Part shown: piece after piece, positions 8,689 through 17,808 of the stretch
How positions within the stretch are numbered: position 1 is the first letter of the stretch
Layout: each line of letters starts with the position of its first letter
Source of the DNA: Shewanellaceae bacterium UBA2521
Lineage (GTDB): Bacteria > Pseudomonadota > Gammaproteobacteria > Enterobacterales > Shewanellaceae
Length of the DNA stretch: 45,703 nucleotides
NCBI GenBank assembly: GCA_002341165.1
Contig: DDNL01000076.1
Span: 1 to 45,703 of the forward strand
Direction of reading: 5' to 3'
The notes under the pieces: generated by a model
Told to the model about the DNA's origin: nothing
What the model saw: only the letters and a program-made list of their open reading frames with translations
Databases searched by the model: none
Made by a program: the position numbers and the translations under genes

Positions 8689-9197
8689 AGGCTGTGTTTA
8701 ACCCAAATTAAAGTATCTAGCTTAAAACCTAGTTTTTGTGTGCGCTGAAGAAACTTATTTCTTAATGCCTTTGAAATATTTTTTTTGCGCGCCAAAAACC
8801 ATAGATATTTTTTATCTTCACTGCCAAGAAAAGCGTATTGGTAATTTTTATCAAGCTCAAAAATAAGATAAGGCGTGTAAAAGGGGCGAAAAAAAGAAAT
8901 TTTCAATGATCCCACACTTCTTTCGTCAGTAAACTTAGCCCAGCCATTACTTTCTTGTGGCTCACCTTCTTCTATGCACTGAGTCTGAATGCGAATATCA
9001 CCATCTTCATCAAAAGAGTATGTAATCTGTACTTCTTCTTGATTGCGTTCAAACCAATGATCTAAGCGTGCAATTTCGTACCAAGTGCCCATATAGCGAT
9101 CAGGATCAAAATTTTGTATTGGTTTTAGAGTAGTCGTTTCATTTGCGATAGCGGCGTAACAAAAAAAAGTCAAGCACAAGAATATTTTAGATTTCAT
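8685..9197 (-). CDS. blc: Bacterial lipocalin (Blc-like)
   Basis: 170 aa. The lipocalin signature YMGTWYEIARLDHWFER follows an N-terminal signal sequence. Later segments NGWAKF and a core ending YLWFLARKK match the eight-stranded barrel of the Blc/VlpB group, which binds lysophospholipids or fatty acids at the outer membrane. E. coli Blc is a lipoprotein. Here the leader (MKSKIFLCLTFFCYAAIA) has no convincing lipobox, and cleavage after AIA looks more likely, which would give a soluble periplasmic form. It converges on the hydrolase gene with a 4-nt stop overlap. Confidence 0.9.
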   Translation of the reverse strand: MKSKIFLCLTFFCYAAIANETTTLKPIQNFDPDRYMGTWYEIARLDHWFERNQEEVQITYSFDEDGDIRIQTQCIEEGEPQESNGWAKFTDERSVGSLKISFFRPFYTPYLIFELDKNYQYAFLGSEDKKYLWFLARKKNISKALRNKFLQRTQKLGFKLDTLIWVKHSL

Positions 9198-9341
9198 TCA
9201 AGGTAATGATAGTTCAACGACACATAATTTTAAGCATAGCATATTAGATGAACATGTATCGCGAAGACATGATGATTAAGTGGTATTTTAAAAGCTATAA
9301 AGCGAACGACTGTTCCAGATCATAAAGAGCTATATTTTTCA

Positions 9342-9372
9342 GGAAGCAAAATGAATCATTCACTTTGCTTCC
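9342..9372. terminator. Strong hairpin downstream of trhP
   Basis: GGAAGCAAA (9342-9350) pairs perfectly with TTTGCTTCC (9364-9372), and the inner TGAAT/ATTCA extends the helix, giving about 14 pairs. It begins 9 nt beyond the trhP stop on the minus strand. There is no clear U-run, so terminator function is probable but not certain. Confidence 0.55.
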
Positions 9373-9380
9373 TACAAGCT

Positions 9381-10724
9381 TTAACCTTGAGGATTACGTG
9401 TTGTTTGTCCTTCTGATAGATTGCGTAATAGCAAAGCATAATCTAACTGAATATCATCAGGTAAAGGGATCCATACAAAGTGGCCATTACCTTTTGCATC
9501 TTCAATCATTTCTTGTTTGCGGTTACGCATTGCTTCTAAAGTGAAGTTGACATTGCCTTCAGGTGTCATCAACTCTAAAGAATCGCCTACACAGAACTTA
9601 TTTTTCACTTCAACCAAAGCATATCCATCTTGGCGCTCACCTGTGAATTCACCTACAAACTGTTGCGTAGTAGAAATAGAATAACCATATTCATAGTTTT
9701 GATATGCATCATGGCGATGACGACGGAAAAACCCTTCTGTATAGCCGCGATGCGCTAAGCTCTCCAATCCATGCATTAAGTCAGGGTTAAAAGGCTTACC
9801 TTCTGCAGCATCATCAATAGCTTGTCGATACAGCTGCGCAGTACGTGCACAATAGTAGAAAGATTTGGTACGCCCTTCAATTTTAAGCGAATGAACTCCC
9901 ATACCACTTAACCTTTCGACATGCTCAATCGCACGTAGATCTTTGGAGTTCATAATATAAGTGCCATGTTCATCTTCAAAAGCGGCCATCATTTCACCTG
10001 GACGATGCTTTTCTTCCAAAAGCATCACTTCATCTGTAGGTTTTCCTTCACCTAATGTTGGAGGCACTTCCTGAACTTGGACGATATCACCTGTTTCATT
10101 CTCTTTCGCTTCATGTGCTTTATAGCCCCAACGGCATGCATTGGTACAAGTGCCTTGATTTGGATCGCGCTTATTCATGTAGCCCGACAATAAACAACGC
10201 CCTGAATACGCCATACATAAAGCACCATGCACGAAAACTTCAAGTTCCATTTCAGGACAGTTCTGGCGAATTTCTTCTACTTCATCAAGTGAAAGTTCTC
10301 GAGATAAGATAACACGCTCAATACCTTGCTGCGCCCAAAACTTAACACTTGCCCAGTTGACGGCATTCGCTTGAACAGACAAATGAATCACCATTTCAGG
10401 GAAGCTTTCACGTACCATCATAATCAAACCAGGATCAGACATGATCAATGCATCAGGCTGCATCGCAACAATAGGTTCTAAATCTTGAATAAATGTTTTC
10501 AACTTCGAGTTGTGTGGTGAAATATTACACACAACATAAAACTTTTTTCCTTGAGCATGAGCTTCATTAATACCTATTGCTAAGTTTTCATGATCAAATT
10601 CATTATTACGCACACGTAAGCTATATCTTGGCTGTCCTGCATAAACAGCATCAGCACCGTAAGCGAAGGCATAGCGCATATTTTTTAAGCTTCCTGCAGG
10701 AGAAAGCAATTCAGGTTTTAGCAT
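9381..10724 (-). CDS. trhP: tRNA hydroxylation protein TrhP (U32 family, YegQ)
   Basis: 447 aa from the ATG at 10724; E. coli YegQ/TrhP is about 450 aa and begins in the same way (MLKPELLSPAGSLKNMRYAF). It is needed for prephenate-dependent formation of 5-hydroxyuridine at tRNA position 34. The peptidase-U32 family signature ELEVFVHGALCMAYSGRC is present, with Cys residues in CTNACRW nearby that fit the family's iron-sulfur site. The C-terminal part (FVGEFTGER, VGDSLELMTPEGN) is the small beta-domain of the family. Upstream in-frame codons extend to 10775, but homology supports 10724. The gene is single and divergent from the BCCT transporter. Confidence 0.95.
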   Translation of the reverse strand: MLKPELLSPAGSLKNMRYAFAYGADAVYAGQPRYSLRVRNNEFDHENLAIGINEAHAQGKKFYVVCNISPHNSKLKTFIQDLEPIVAMQPDALIMSDPGLIMMVRESFPEMVIHLSVQANAVNWASVKFWAQQGIERVILSRELSLDEVEEIRQNCPEMELEVFVHGALCMAYSGRCLLSGYMNKRDPNQGTCTNACRWGYKAHEAKENETGDIVQVQEVPPTLGEGKPTDEVMLLEEKHRPGEMMAAFEDEHGTYIMNSKDLRAIEHVERLSGMGVHSLKIEGRTKSFYYCARTAQLYRQAIDDAAEGKPFNPDLMHGLESLAHRGYTEGFFRRHRHDAYQNYEYGYSISTTQQFVGEFTGERQDGYALVEVKNKFCVGDSLELMTPEGNVNFTLEAMRNRKQEMIEDAKGNGHFVWIPLPDDIQLDYALLLRNLSEGQTTRNPQG

Positions 10725-10912
10725 AGTCATAAATAAAAAACTCGTTACTCGTTGTTCTAAAGAATAAAGCGTCACACGCCATTTCTATGGTGAATATACA
10801 AAGTTAGCTATTCTACCCACTTCACTTATAAATAGCTAGCTAAGGTGATAAGAAGCCCACTGTAGCGCTTGCTACGAAGCAATTACCCTATAATGGCTAA
10901 AATGTAACAATA

Positions 10913-10941
10913 TTGACATCACCTTGAAAAAGGTTTACAAT
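10913..10941 (+). promoter_or_regulatory. Sigma-70 promoter for the BCCT transporter
   Basis: TTGACA (10913-10918), a 17-nt spacer and TACAAT (10936-10941) form a near-consensus promoter. Transcription would begin near 10948, about 25 nt before the ATG at 10974. The very short leader leaves little room for a riboswitch. Confidence 0.7.
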
Positions 10942-10973
10942 CGGTTGTTACACTCCTACTAAATATCTACTCT

Positions 10974-12929
10974 ATGGTCATCCACGCAAGCATCAACAAA
11001 ACTGTCTTTAGCAGTTCTCTTCTCGTGATCTCTTTCCTTTCCTCAATAGGCATTATATGGCCTGACAAAGCAAACGTATTTTTTGGTCATCTACAAGTTA
11101 TATTTGTACATCACACAGGTTGGTTTTACATTCTTGGTGTTGCTATATTTTTAATTTTCTTGGTTTTTATCATGTTCAGTAGGTTTGGCGATATTAAACT
11201 CGGACCTGATCATTCTGCTCCAGAACACAGTACAGTCTCTTGGATTTCGATGCTTTTTTCTGCTGGCATGGGCATTGGCCTCATGTTCTACGGTGTTTCA
11301 GAACCTGTTATGCACTTCAATGATCCACCAACTGGACCTGTGGGTACCTTAGAAACAGCTCAACAAGCAATGAAAATCACATTTTTCCATTGGGGGCTTC
11401 ATGCTTGGGCAGCATATGCGATTATTGCTTTATCGCTTTCTTACTTTTCTTATCGGCACAACCTGCCTTTATTACCTCGATCTATTTTACACCCGCTCAT
11501 TGGTAATAAAATTTACGGACCTATAGGTCACTTTGTTGATACATTTTCTGTGATTGGTACCATGTTTGGTATCGCGACCTCCCTAGGTGTAGGCGCAATG
11601 CAAATTAATGCAGGGCTTAACTATCTACTCGGTTTTCCGGTCAACAATACTACACAAGTTATTGTTATTGCTTTTGTTTCTGCTATCGCTGGCTTATCTG
11701 TAGCTTTTGGCTTAGAAAAAGGAATTAAAAGACTTTCTAATCTTAATATGGTCCTCTCTCTTTCTTTAATGCTCTTGATTTTATGTATAGGCCCAACCCT
11801 TGCAATTTTTAAAGCTTTTGTTGAGAATACAGGTAGTTACTTTAGTGATATTATTGATATGACCTTCAATCTTTATATGTATGAAAAGAAAGAAGACTGG
11901 ATTGGTGGCTGGACACTTTTATACTGGAGTTGGTGGATTTCTTGGTCACCTTTTGTTGGTGTCTTTATTGCTCGTATTTCTAAAGGGCGTACCATTAGAG
12001 AATTCCTAATGGGTGTACTCTTTGTACCTTCTTTCTTTATCTTTCTCTGGTTCTGTGTCTTTGGTAACGGCGCAATCTACGAGATCTTATATGATGGCGC
12101 ATCTGATCTCAGCTATGCTGTAGAGCATAATGCACCTGTTGCACTGTTTAAGTTTCTAGAGTTATTTCCTTTCTCTTCAGTTCTATCAGCGGTTTCTATT
12201 GTCTTGATTGTCACATTCTTTGTTAGCTCTTCTGACTCAGGATCTTTAGTAATAGACACCTTAACAAGTGATATGCACAAAGAGTCGGCGAAGTGGCAAC
12301 GTGTTTTTTGGGCTTTTGCAGAAGGTGTGCTCGCTGCCGCACTTTTAGTCACAGGTGGACTCCCAGCACTGCAAACCATGACAATCGCTTGTGCTTTACC
12401 CCTGTTAGTCATGATGCTTATTTTTTGTTACTGTCTGTTTATTGCATTAAGAAATGACTATTTATTACAAGCCAATATTCAAGACCATCCTACAGTGCAG
12501 TATTCAAAAGCGCATATTAGCTGGAAAGATCGGGTGTCTTCCTTAGTGAATTATCCCAAAATAAAAGAGTCAGAAAAGTTCATGCAAGATATTGTATTAC
12601 CGACTTTAAAAGAAATAGCTGTAGAAATGTGCAAGCAAGGACTCAATGCTAAAGTCACACAGCAAGAGAGTCAAAAAATTAGTTTAGTTGTAGAGCGTAA
12701 TAACGTTGAAAACTTTAATTACAGTATTCGATTACGTAAGTTCAGTGCACCTGAGTATGCAACAGAAACCGATAATGACTATTATCGTGCTGAGGTCTAT
12801 TTACTTCAAGGTGGCCAACAATATGACGTCATGGGCTATACCAAAGAGCAAATTATTGCTGATATTCTCAACCAATATGAACGTCATATGCAATTTATTC
12901 ATTTAACCAATGCAGAGCAAATCAGTTAG
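10974..12929 (+). CDS. BCCT-family transporter, BetT-like (probably choline/betaine)
   Basis: 651 aa with about twelve hydrophobic segments. The BCCT hallmarks are AGMGIGLMFYGVSEPVMHF and the TM8 signature YWSWWISWSPFVGVFIARIS with the following KGRTIREF. A cytoplasmic tail of about 130 residues after the last helix (from about residue 515) resembles that of E. coli BetT, which is about the same length and senses osmotic strength. Members import choline, betaine or carnitine. No bet genes lie here, so the substrate is inferred from overall type only. A good sigma-70 promoter precedes it and a 13-bp hairpin follows. Confidence 0.9.
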   Translation: MVIHASINKTVFSSSLLVISFLSSIGIIWPDKANVFFGHLQVIFVHHTGWFYILGVAIFLIFLVFIMFSRFGDIKLGPDHSAPEHSTVSWISMLFSAGMGIGLMFYGVSEPVMHFNDPPTGPVGTLETAQQAMKITFFHWGLHAWAAYAIIALSLSYFSYRHNLPLLPRSILHPLIGNKIYGPIGHFVDTFSVIGTMFGIATSLGVGAMQINAGLNYLLGFPVNNTTQVIVIAFVSAIAGLSVAFGLEKGIKRLSNLNMVLSLSLMLLILCIGPTLAIFKAFVENTGSYFSDIIDMTFNLYMYEKKEDWIGGWTLLYWSWWISWSPFVGVFIARISKGRTIREFLMGVLFVPSFFIFLWFCVFGNGAIYEILYDGASDLSYAVEHNAPVALFKFLELFPFSSVLSAVSIVLIVTFFVSSSDSGSLVIDTLTSDMHKESAKWQRVFWAFAEGVLAAALLVTGGLPALQTMTIACALPLLVMMLIFCYCLFIALRNDYLLQANIQDHPTVQYSKAHISWKDRVSSLVNYPKIKESEKFMQDIVLPTLKEIAVEMCKQGLNAKVTQQESQKISLVVERNNVENFNYSIRLRKFSAPEYATETDNDYYRAEVYLLQGGQQYDVMGYTKEQIIADILNQYERHMQFIHLTNAEQIS

Positions 12930-12978
12930 AGCTTTAGCTCTGCGCACGCCTGGTTTCATATTTATACATCTCATTCAA

Positions 12979-13007
12979 GTGAAGGCTAAATGTTATTTAG
13001 CCTTCAC
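12979..13007. terminator. 13-bp perfect hairpin after the BCCT gene
   Basis: GTGAAGGCTAAAT (12979-12991), a GTT triloop, then ATTTAGCCTTCAC (12995-13007) are perfectly complementary. It lies 50 nt after the transporter stop. No T tract follows on the plus strand, so it may be a Rho-assisted terminator or a 3'-end stabiliser. Confidence 0.6.
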
Positions 13008-13191
13008 GCATTCTGTTCCACTTTTTCACTAAGATTTAAGCTCACAAGTGCTTTTTATGGGTTAAGCTACCTCAGTTAAAAAGTATTTTTTACACAATTT
13101 AATAAATAAGATGAGCATTAAATTAATATTTATCATAAAATCATGTCATATATTATACATAGTATCATCTAACCTTAAGGAGAAACTATTG

Positions 13192-13914
13192 ATGAGACAT
13201 ATTTCCCTATTCTTACTCTGTTGTTTCATGCTACAAAGTTGCAGCAATAAATTTTGGACCAATGCAACAGATATTCAAACAGATCAGAAAATTTTACTCG
13301 TCTCCACTTTTCCTGAATCTTTTCATATCAAACAAATACACAGTTATCTGTTTAGCTTTACGGACGGAAAAGATGTGGATGTAAAATCATGGAATATCAA
13401 CAATTTAATTAAAGAGAACACTGTATCCTCACTGCAAGCCAACTATCAAATAGAGCTCCTAGATACCAGCGAAACCTTCGTAAAACAACCTGAAAAATCT
13501 TTTTTCAACGGCCTACAGATTACGGATGCAAAACTCCTCAGCATGGCTGAGCAAAAGCAAGCTACTTACATCATGATGATTCACCCAAAAAAAATTAACC
13601 ATATACCAGATGATGATCCCGAAAAGTCAAACCGCATCATTTCAGGTATTGGATTATACAACAACGAATATGTTCACGGTGGCCGTAAAATACAACATGC
13701 TCTTATCAATGTCAGTCTCTTCGACAGCAAAACAGGTGAGTTAATTTTTACCAGTAACAACGCTGGTATTGCTTACCATGATTTACCTTGGAAACATGAA
13801 GAGCCTCTTGAGCACATTACAGACCTTTACCTTGAACCGTTGCAAAAGCAAAATACACTTCTTATTCAACAGGCTTTGCAACAAGCCTTCACCGCTATGA
13901 AGTTTAAACTTTGA
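13192..13914 (+). CDS. Putative lipoprotein, family not recognised
   Basis: 240 aa from the ATG at 13192, which is preceded by AAGGAG at 13177-13182. The leader MRHISLFLLCCFMLQSC ends in a good lipobox (LQSC), so the protein is probably a lipoprotein, with Ser-Asn after the Cys. The mature part starts with a beta-strand-like ILLVSTFPES, and later has ATYIMMIHPKKI and an INVSLFDSKTGELIFTSN strand pair. That last pattern (variables, then F-D-x-K-T-G-E-L-I) is common in periplasmic lipoproteins that assemble into envelope machines, but I do not recognise the family. It is followed by an intrinsic terminator and stands alone. Confidence 0.8.
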   Translation: MRHISLFLLCCFMLQSCSNKFWTNATDIQTDQKILLVSTFPESFHIKQIHSYLFSFTDGKDVDVKSWNINNLIKENTVSSLQANYQIELLDTSETFVKQPEKSFFNGLQITDAKLLSMAEQKQATYIMMIHPKKINHIPDDDPEKSNRIISGIGLYNNEYVHGGRKIQHALINVSLFDSKTGELIFTSNNAGIAYHDLPWKHEEPLEHITDLYLEPLQKQNTLLIQQALQQAFTAMKFKL

Positions 13915-13921
13915 ATTGAAT

Positions 13922-13955
13922 ACCCTCTGCAATCCGCTCTAAGCAGAGGGTTTTT
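13922..13955 (+). terminator. Intrinsic terminator of the lipoprotein gene
   Basis: ACCCTCTGC (13922-13930) pairs with GCAGAGGGT (13943-13951) across a 12-nt loop, followed by TTTTATT. It lies 7 nt after the stop codon. Confidence 0.9.
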
Positions 13956-14036
13956 ATTGATTTCTGTATGTCTACATCACCTCTGAGATATAATCATGCC
14001 AACAACCTACACTTGTTATACCTTGGTGTATTGAAT

Positions 14037-14537
14037 TTATTGCCCCACTTCCAGCTCAGTCCAAGCACCTCTCAAATCTAAAGTGAGATGAGGCTTATTC
14101 TGTACTATAGGTTGAGCCTGATCAGATAACTCTCTAAGGGCTTTTTGAATTTGCATATATTCTGGTAATAAAAGCAGATGATCAGAACTTACCGTCAGCA
14201 TTTCGAAACCCTCTTTAGCTTCTAAAACAATATCTAACCTATGAGGATTATAAATATCTACTGTGTTGATAAAACGATTGTACTTCCTATAAATTTTGGT
14301 CGTATGATCCCAATAATGTGTTCCTCGTTTTAAACGCGATATTAAAGACGCATCAAGGCCTTGCTCCATATACTCACAGTACCAAGCGTAATGCATAGGA
14401 AAAACTAGCCATTTCGATTTCTTTAAATCAAAACGTGAATAATTACATTCGTAGATGCCTAAACAAGAAAGCTTTGATGCAGTCCATGACTGCATATGTT
14501 GAGATATCAATTTCATATTATTATGATGCAGATTCAT
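14037..14537 (-). CDS. LuxR-type sensor-domain-like protein without DNA-binding domain
   Basis: 166 aa, preceded by a good ribosome-binding site (AAGGA, 8-nt spacing), so it is probably expressed. I see a faint match to the autoinducer-binding fold of LuxR-type regulators, especially the divergent kind in Legionella-like bacteria: LGIYECNYSRF (G-I-x-x-x-x-Y-x-R), then Trp/Tyr-rich WLVFPMHYAWYCEYM, GTHYWDH, and a final strand LDIVLEAKEGFEMLTVSS. The protein stops where the helix-turn-helix should follow. There is no signal peptide or membrane segment. It may be an orphan sensor, a truncated regulator, or something unrelated. Transcription points away from the toxin genes to its right. Confidence 0.45.
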   Translation of the reverse strand: MNLHHNNMKLISQHMQSWTASKLSCLGIYECNYSRFDLKKSKWLVFPMHYAWYCEYMEQGLDASLISRLKRGTHYWDHTTKIYRKYNRFINTVDIYNPHRLDIVLEAKEGFEMLTVSSDHLLLLPEYMQIQKALRELSDQAQPIVQNKPHLTLDLRGAWTELEVGQ

Positions 14538-14823
14538 ATTAATTATCCTTAATTTTTATTTCTAATATACGCACCATAGAAAATTTTTTCATATATATTC
14601 TTTATCATCAAATAATTAATTTTTGCACAATAAAGTAATAAAATAAAACATGTTCAACAAATAAAAAATCAAAAAATGAGTATGTATCGTATACAAAAGT
14701 GAAAAATTACAAAAAACTACTTTTTGAATATTAAATCTAAAAAGATCAACTGCAATTTTTATAAAATTATATCCTGCGTTCTTTCATAAAAAACAGATCT
14801 TCCAATTATTTCCTTCATTCTGA

Positions 14824-15195
14824 ATGTCTAATGGGCTAGGAACAGATGTGCACAATGCATCGGTTCATACTGAGTTTTGAGATAACCGCATTCATAATTT
14901 AGAATCGATTGAATCCTATCAAATAGGTCATACACAATTAAATCACGAAGACTTGACTATGTTTCGCACTCTCTTTACCAATCATAAGCTGATTGACGAA
15001 CTCAACCTCTTTGTTAGTCAAACCGATGCTGAAAGGCATAATACATTTTCTGCCGACAAAATCGACTTCTTCTCTCACCTAAGCGACAATGTAGAGCATA
15101 TTTTACAAATGAACACTCCTCTTGAAGTTGAATCTTTTTATTACAAAATATTAAAAAAAAATACTTTTTTGATACATTTTTATTCAAAAATATGA
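14824..15195 (+). pseudogene. Possible interrupted small gene (in-frame TGA)
   Basis: From the ATG at 14824 the frame reads 18 codons to a TGA at 14878-14880, then continues open in the same frame to a stop at 15193-15195. An internal ATG at 14959 would give a 78-aa product. The residues after the TGA (for example HNLESIESYQIGHTQLNHE, then KIDFFSHLSDNVEHILQ) look like ordinary soluble protein, but I recognise no family. There is no strong ribosome-binding site at 14959. It could be a decayed gene, a real 78-aa protein, or chance in AT-rich DNA. Confidence 0.3.
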
Positions 15196-15314
15196 TTTCA
15201 GCAGCCCTATTCGAAGTCATACTCAAAATTCAGTATGTATTTCAAGCAAAAAAAGTTTTAAGTTGTAAAAAATCTTGCTGAAAAATTTTTATTTGGTAAC
15301 ATGCTCGCCCCTTT

Positions 15315-15344
15315 TTGTTGATGCCTGATTTTAATTTGTATAAA
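15315..15344 (+). promoter_or_regulatory. Candidate promoter of the toxin operon
   Basis: TTGTTG (15315-15320), an 18-nt spacer and TATAAA (15339-15344) give a moderate sigma-70 match. Transcription would begin near 15351, about 57 nt before the ATG at 15408. Confidence 0.35.
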
Positions 15345-15407
15345 AAACCCAGCATATACAAGACGAATAAAACAGCCATTTAACATAATACTTTGCATGG
15401 AAAAAAA

Positions 15408-17768
15408 ATGATACAAAACAAGTCCCACTCAAGCCCAAACTCGAAAAAAAAGAGTTTTTCATTACGAAAACTATGTGTTGTTCTTGCTCTCGCTTACTCA
15501 CAACATAGTTTATCTAACGAAGTATGCACTCTTCCAATAGAGACTTTACCAGAAGAATCTGAGTTATCTCATGAACTGAAACAGTTATCTCCACAATCGG
15601 AAGCCATCAATTTAGAACAGGTGCTACCTGAAGCAACCTCAGCTTTTAAAACTGAACAAAAGTTTACACCTCATACCGCTCTATTCGAAGGAAGTATCAC
15701 GGAAAGTGAATCGGTTTCGATGCTAACAAACCTACGCCGTTATACAGGCTGGGCAGCTGAAGGACTCGAAGCACTTGGACCTGTATTTGATGTTGTTGCT
15801 TTAGGGTTATGGGCTGATGATTTGGTCAAAACTTTTTCCAATAAAAACAGCTCCAGCCTTGATAAAGCAGCAAGTATTGTGTATCTCATTCCTGTAGTCA
15901 GTAATGCTACCGAGGCACTGGCTCAAGCTGATCATTTTAATGAGCACCTTAAGCATCATATCAATGAGATCAACCAGCAAACACGTTATGTCTACAAAGA
16001 TACAACACAACAAGCACAGCAAATCAAACGCAACATCATGGAAATCATGACGGCCACAGAGCAAAACTTGGGAGATTACGAACAACAAATCTTCGCACGT
16101 ATCAATCATAACATCGTCTATGGTCTTAAAACATATCAAGAACAATCGCTTACTTGGCTTTCTCTGCTCCAAAAAACCATTCATCATTTAGACCTACAAT
16201 TTTACAAAAGTCTTTATTATGACCTGTATAAGCCACCTTATAACCTAGCAGCGCAAGCCGATTTAGCCTATACCCCTCTTGAATGTGATGCACGCACCTT
16301 CAACAATCATGATTTGATGAGCAATCCACACTCTCAAGAGGCAATAGACTATCAGCAAAGACTACAAACTTGTCTCAATGATATGACACGCAACACCATG
16401 CGGCCTCTGATTGATGTATTACACAAACGTCATCCGCATATGAATATCCAGAAATGGATTGATCAAGGGCATCAACTTGCACAGGCCAAAAAAGTACTGG
16501 TACAACATGTGCAAAAAGAAATCAAAAAAAATAGAACAAAGCTAGAGAAAAGTCTAATTCAGCAATTTAAAACGTATCTTGCTCAAGTACAAGACAACCC
16601 TCAATTAGAGCAATACCTCGATAACACTTTGAATTTAACTCAAGACTTAGCTTTCAAACACTGGATCGCAGATGAGTTTTCCGATGTACCCGAAGCGCAG
16701 CGCTCCATTGATAGCGCGCAGCACATCTTAACGATTAAACCTTATCAGGCTTGCTCGGATAAGGTACTCAAAGTAACGAGTTCCTTCCCACTCGTCGTCC
16801 CAGCATGGCCTGTTCTCGCTTACTGTAAAAGTGTACAGTCCCTTATCAATAAGAATGATGGTGAGCAAGTTGTCACCTTTGAACAGCACAAATCACCCGA
16901 TTTAGTGCGTATCAATAAGCTGATCGAAAATTTTAATGACTCGATCGCGCATATCGACGCTAAAGCTTACGTTAAACGTAAAATGCGGTTCGGTTACCAA
17001 GCTGATGAGATCAAACAGATGTTGCTAAAATATGCCTATGCATTTAAAAGTTTTGCCAATTTTTGCCAAGGTCAAAATCAAAAATGCAATCAGCGTTTAC
17101 TATCAGGTGAAGCACTGACTCAAGAGGACACGCATCAATTCTTCGGCCAACGTGCTTTATACCAGCACGCACATAGTTTTATTGTTGATCTTAAACAGAA
17201 CTATCCTGCTCTTTTTGCTGCCTTCAAGCGACAGTTTAAGCATCTTAGAGCAAACGGTCATAGATCATTCTCGGCCTACGACTTTCTTAAGGTCATCAAT
17301 CAATATCCTTTAACTCAGGAATGGTATGTTGAAAGAAACTATGAAAAGCTGGGACATCTTGCGCCTGTTCTCCTTTACAAACATTTGATGATCAGAGACG
17401 AGTTGAACAATACAGGCTTTATTTATGGCAACAATACTAAGCTACCTCAACATATTTCTGGATTCTTACAACAAGATCAATTATCCCGATTTACTGAGAA
17501 TTTGCAAAACAGCTTTGCTCAGTACGAAGAAGAAAACACCTTAAAGAATTCTGATCTGTTCAATGCATACATGCCACAAAGTCATAGTTTAAAAGTGAAT
17601 CCTGAATCTTGCGATATTCATAAGCATATGACCGCGCAGATTAAAGAACTCAATACAAGTACTTTGAGCCATCTACCTTTCTGGAGTCACATGCTGAAAA
17701 AGCTGATATCTCAAAGAGAAATGTATGACAAGATACTTACACCTCTGTGTAACAAGCGTAAACCATAG
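15408..17768 (+). CDS. Large exported protein with diphtheria-T-domain-like hairpin (putative toxin delivery component)
   Basis: 786 aa from the ATG at 15408 (a TTG 15 nt upstream is in frame but less likely). A basic N-terminus and hydrophobic core LCVVLALAYSQHSLS (about residues 22-36) form a Sec signal peptide. Two hydrophobic segments follow at about 121-135 and 154-171. The second, KAASIVYLIPVVSNATEAL, resembles by eye the diphtheria toxin translocation-domain hairpin, where Leu-Ser-Ile-Leu-Pro-Gly-Ile-Gly is followed by an Ala-rich helix. The rest is largely helical and charged, with roughly nine Cys in the mature chain, which suits an extracytoplasmic protein. No enzyme motif is visible. 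The ART-like gene starts 40 nt downstream, so the two are probably co-transcribed. Function is inferred; it could also be a pore former or adhesin. Confidence 0.7.
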   Translation: MIQNKSHSSPNSKKKSFSLRKLCVVLALAYSQHSLSNEVCTLPIETLPEESELSHELKQLSPQSEAINLEQVLPEATSAFKTEQKFTPHTALFEGSITESESVSMLTNLRRYTGWAAEGLEALGPVFDVVALGLWADDLVKTFSNKNSSSLDKAASIVYLIPVVSNATEALAQADHFNEHLKHHINEINQQTRYVYKDTTQQAQQIKRNIMEIMTATEQNLGDYEQQIFARINHNIVYGLKTYQEQSLTWLSLLQKTIHHLDLQFYKSLYYDLYKPPYNLAAQADLAYTPLECDARTFNNHDLMSNPHSQEAIDYQQRLQTCLNDMTRNTMRPLIDVLHKRHPHMNIQKWIDQGHQLAQAKKVLVQHVQKEIKKNRTKLEKSLIQQFKTYLAQVQDNPQLEQYLDNTLNLTQDLAFKHWIADEFSDVPEAQRSIDSAQHILTIKPYQACSDKVLKVTSSFPLVVPAWPVLAYCKSVQSLINKNDGEQVVTFEQHKSPDLVRINKLIENFNDSIAHIDAKAYVKRKMRFGYQADEIKQMLLKYAYAFKSFANFCQGQNQKCNQRLLSGEALTQEDTHQFFGQRALYQHAHSFIVDLKQNYPALFAAFKRQFKHLRANGHRSFSAYDFLKVINQYPLTQEWYVERNYEKLGHLAPVLLYKHLMIRDELNNTGFIYGNNTKLPQHISGFLQQDQLSRFTENLQNSFAQYEEENTLKNSDLFNAYMPQSHSLKVNPESCDIHKHMTAQIKELNTSTLSHLPFWSHMLKKLISQREMYDKILTPLCNKRKP

Positions 17769-17808
17769 TCGTATTCAATTTAATTTCATGATGAAAACAG
17801 GAATTTTT

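Larger units (their letters stand above)
14538..15407. other. AT-rich stretch before the toxin genes
   Basis: About 870 bases with no intact gene I can support. The part from 14540 to 14770 is very AT-rich, with A/T runs and no clear ORF. A broken reading frame occupies 14824-15195 (listed separately). From 15196 to 15407 I see only a plausible promoter for the 786-aa gene. No tRNA, integrase or insertion-sequence end was found. Confidence 0.6.
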
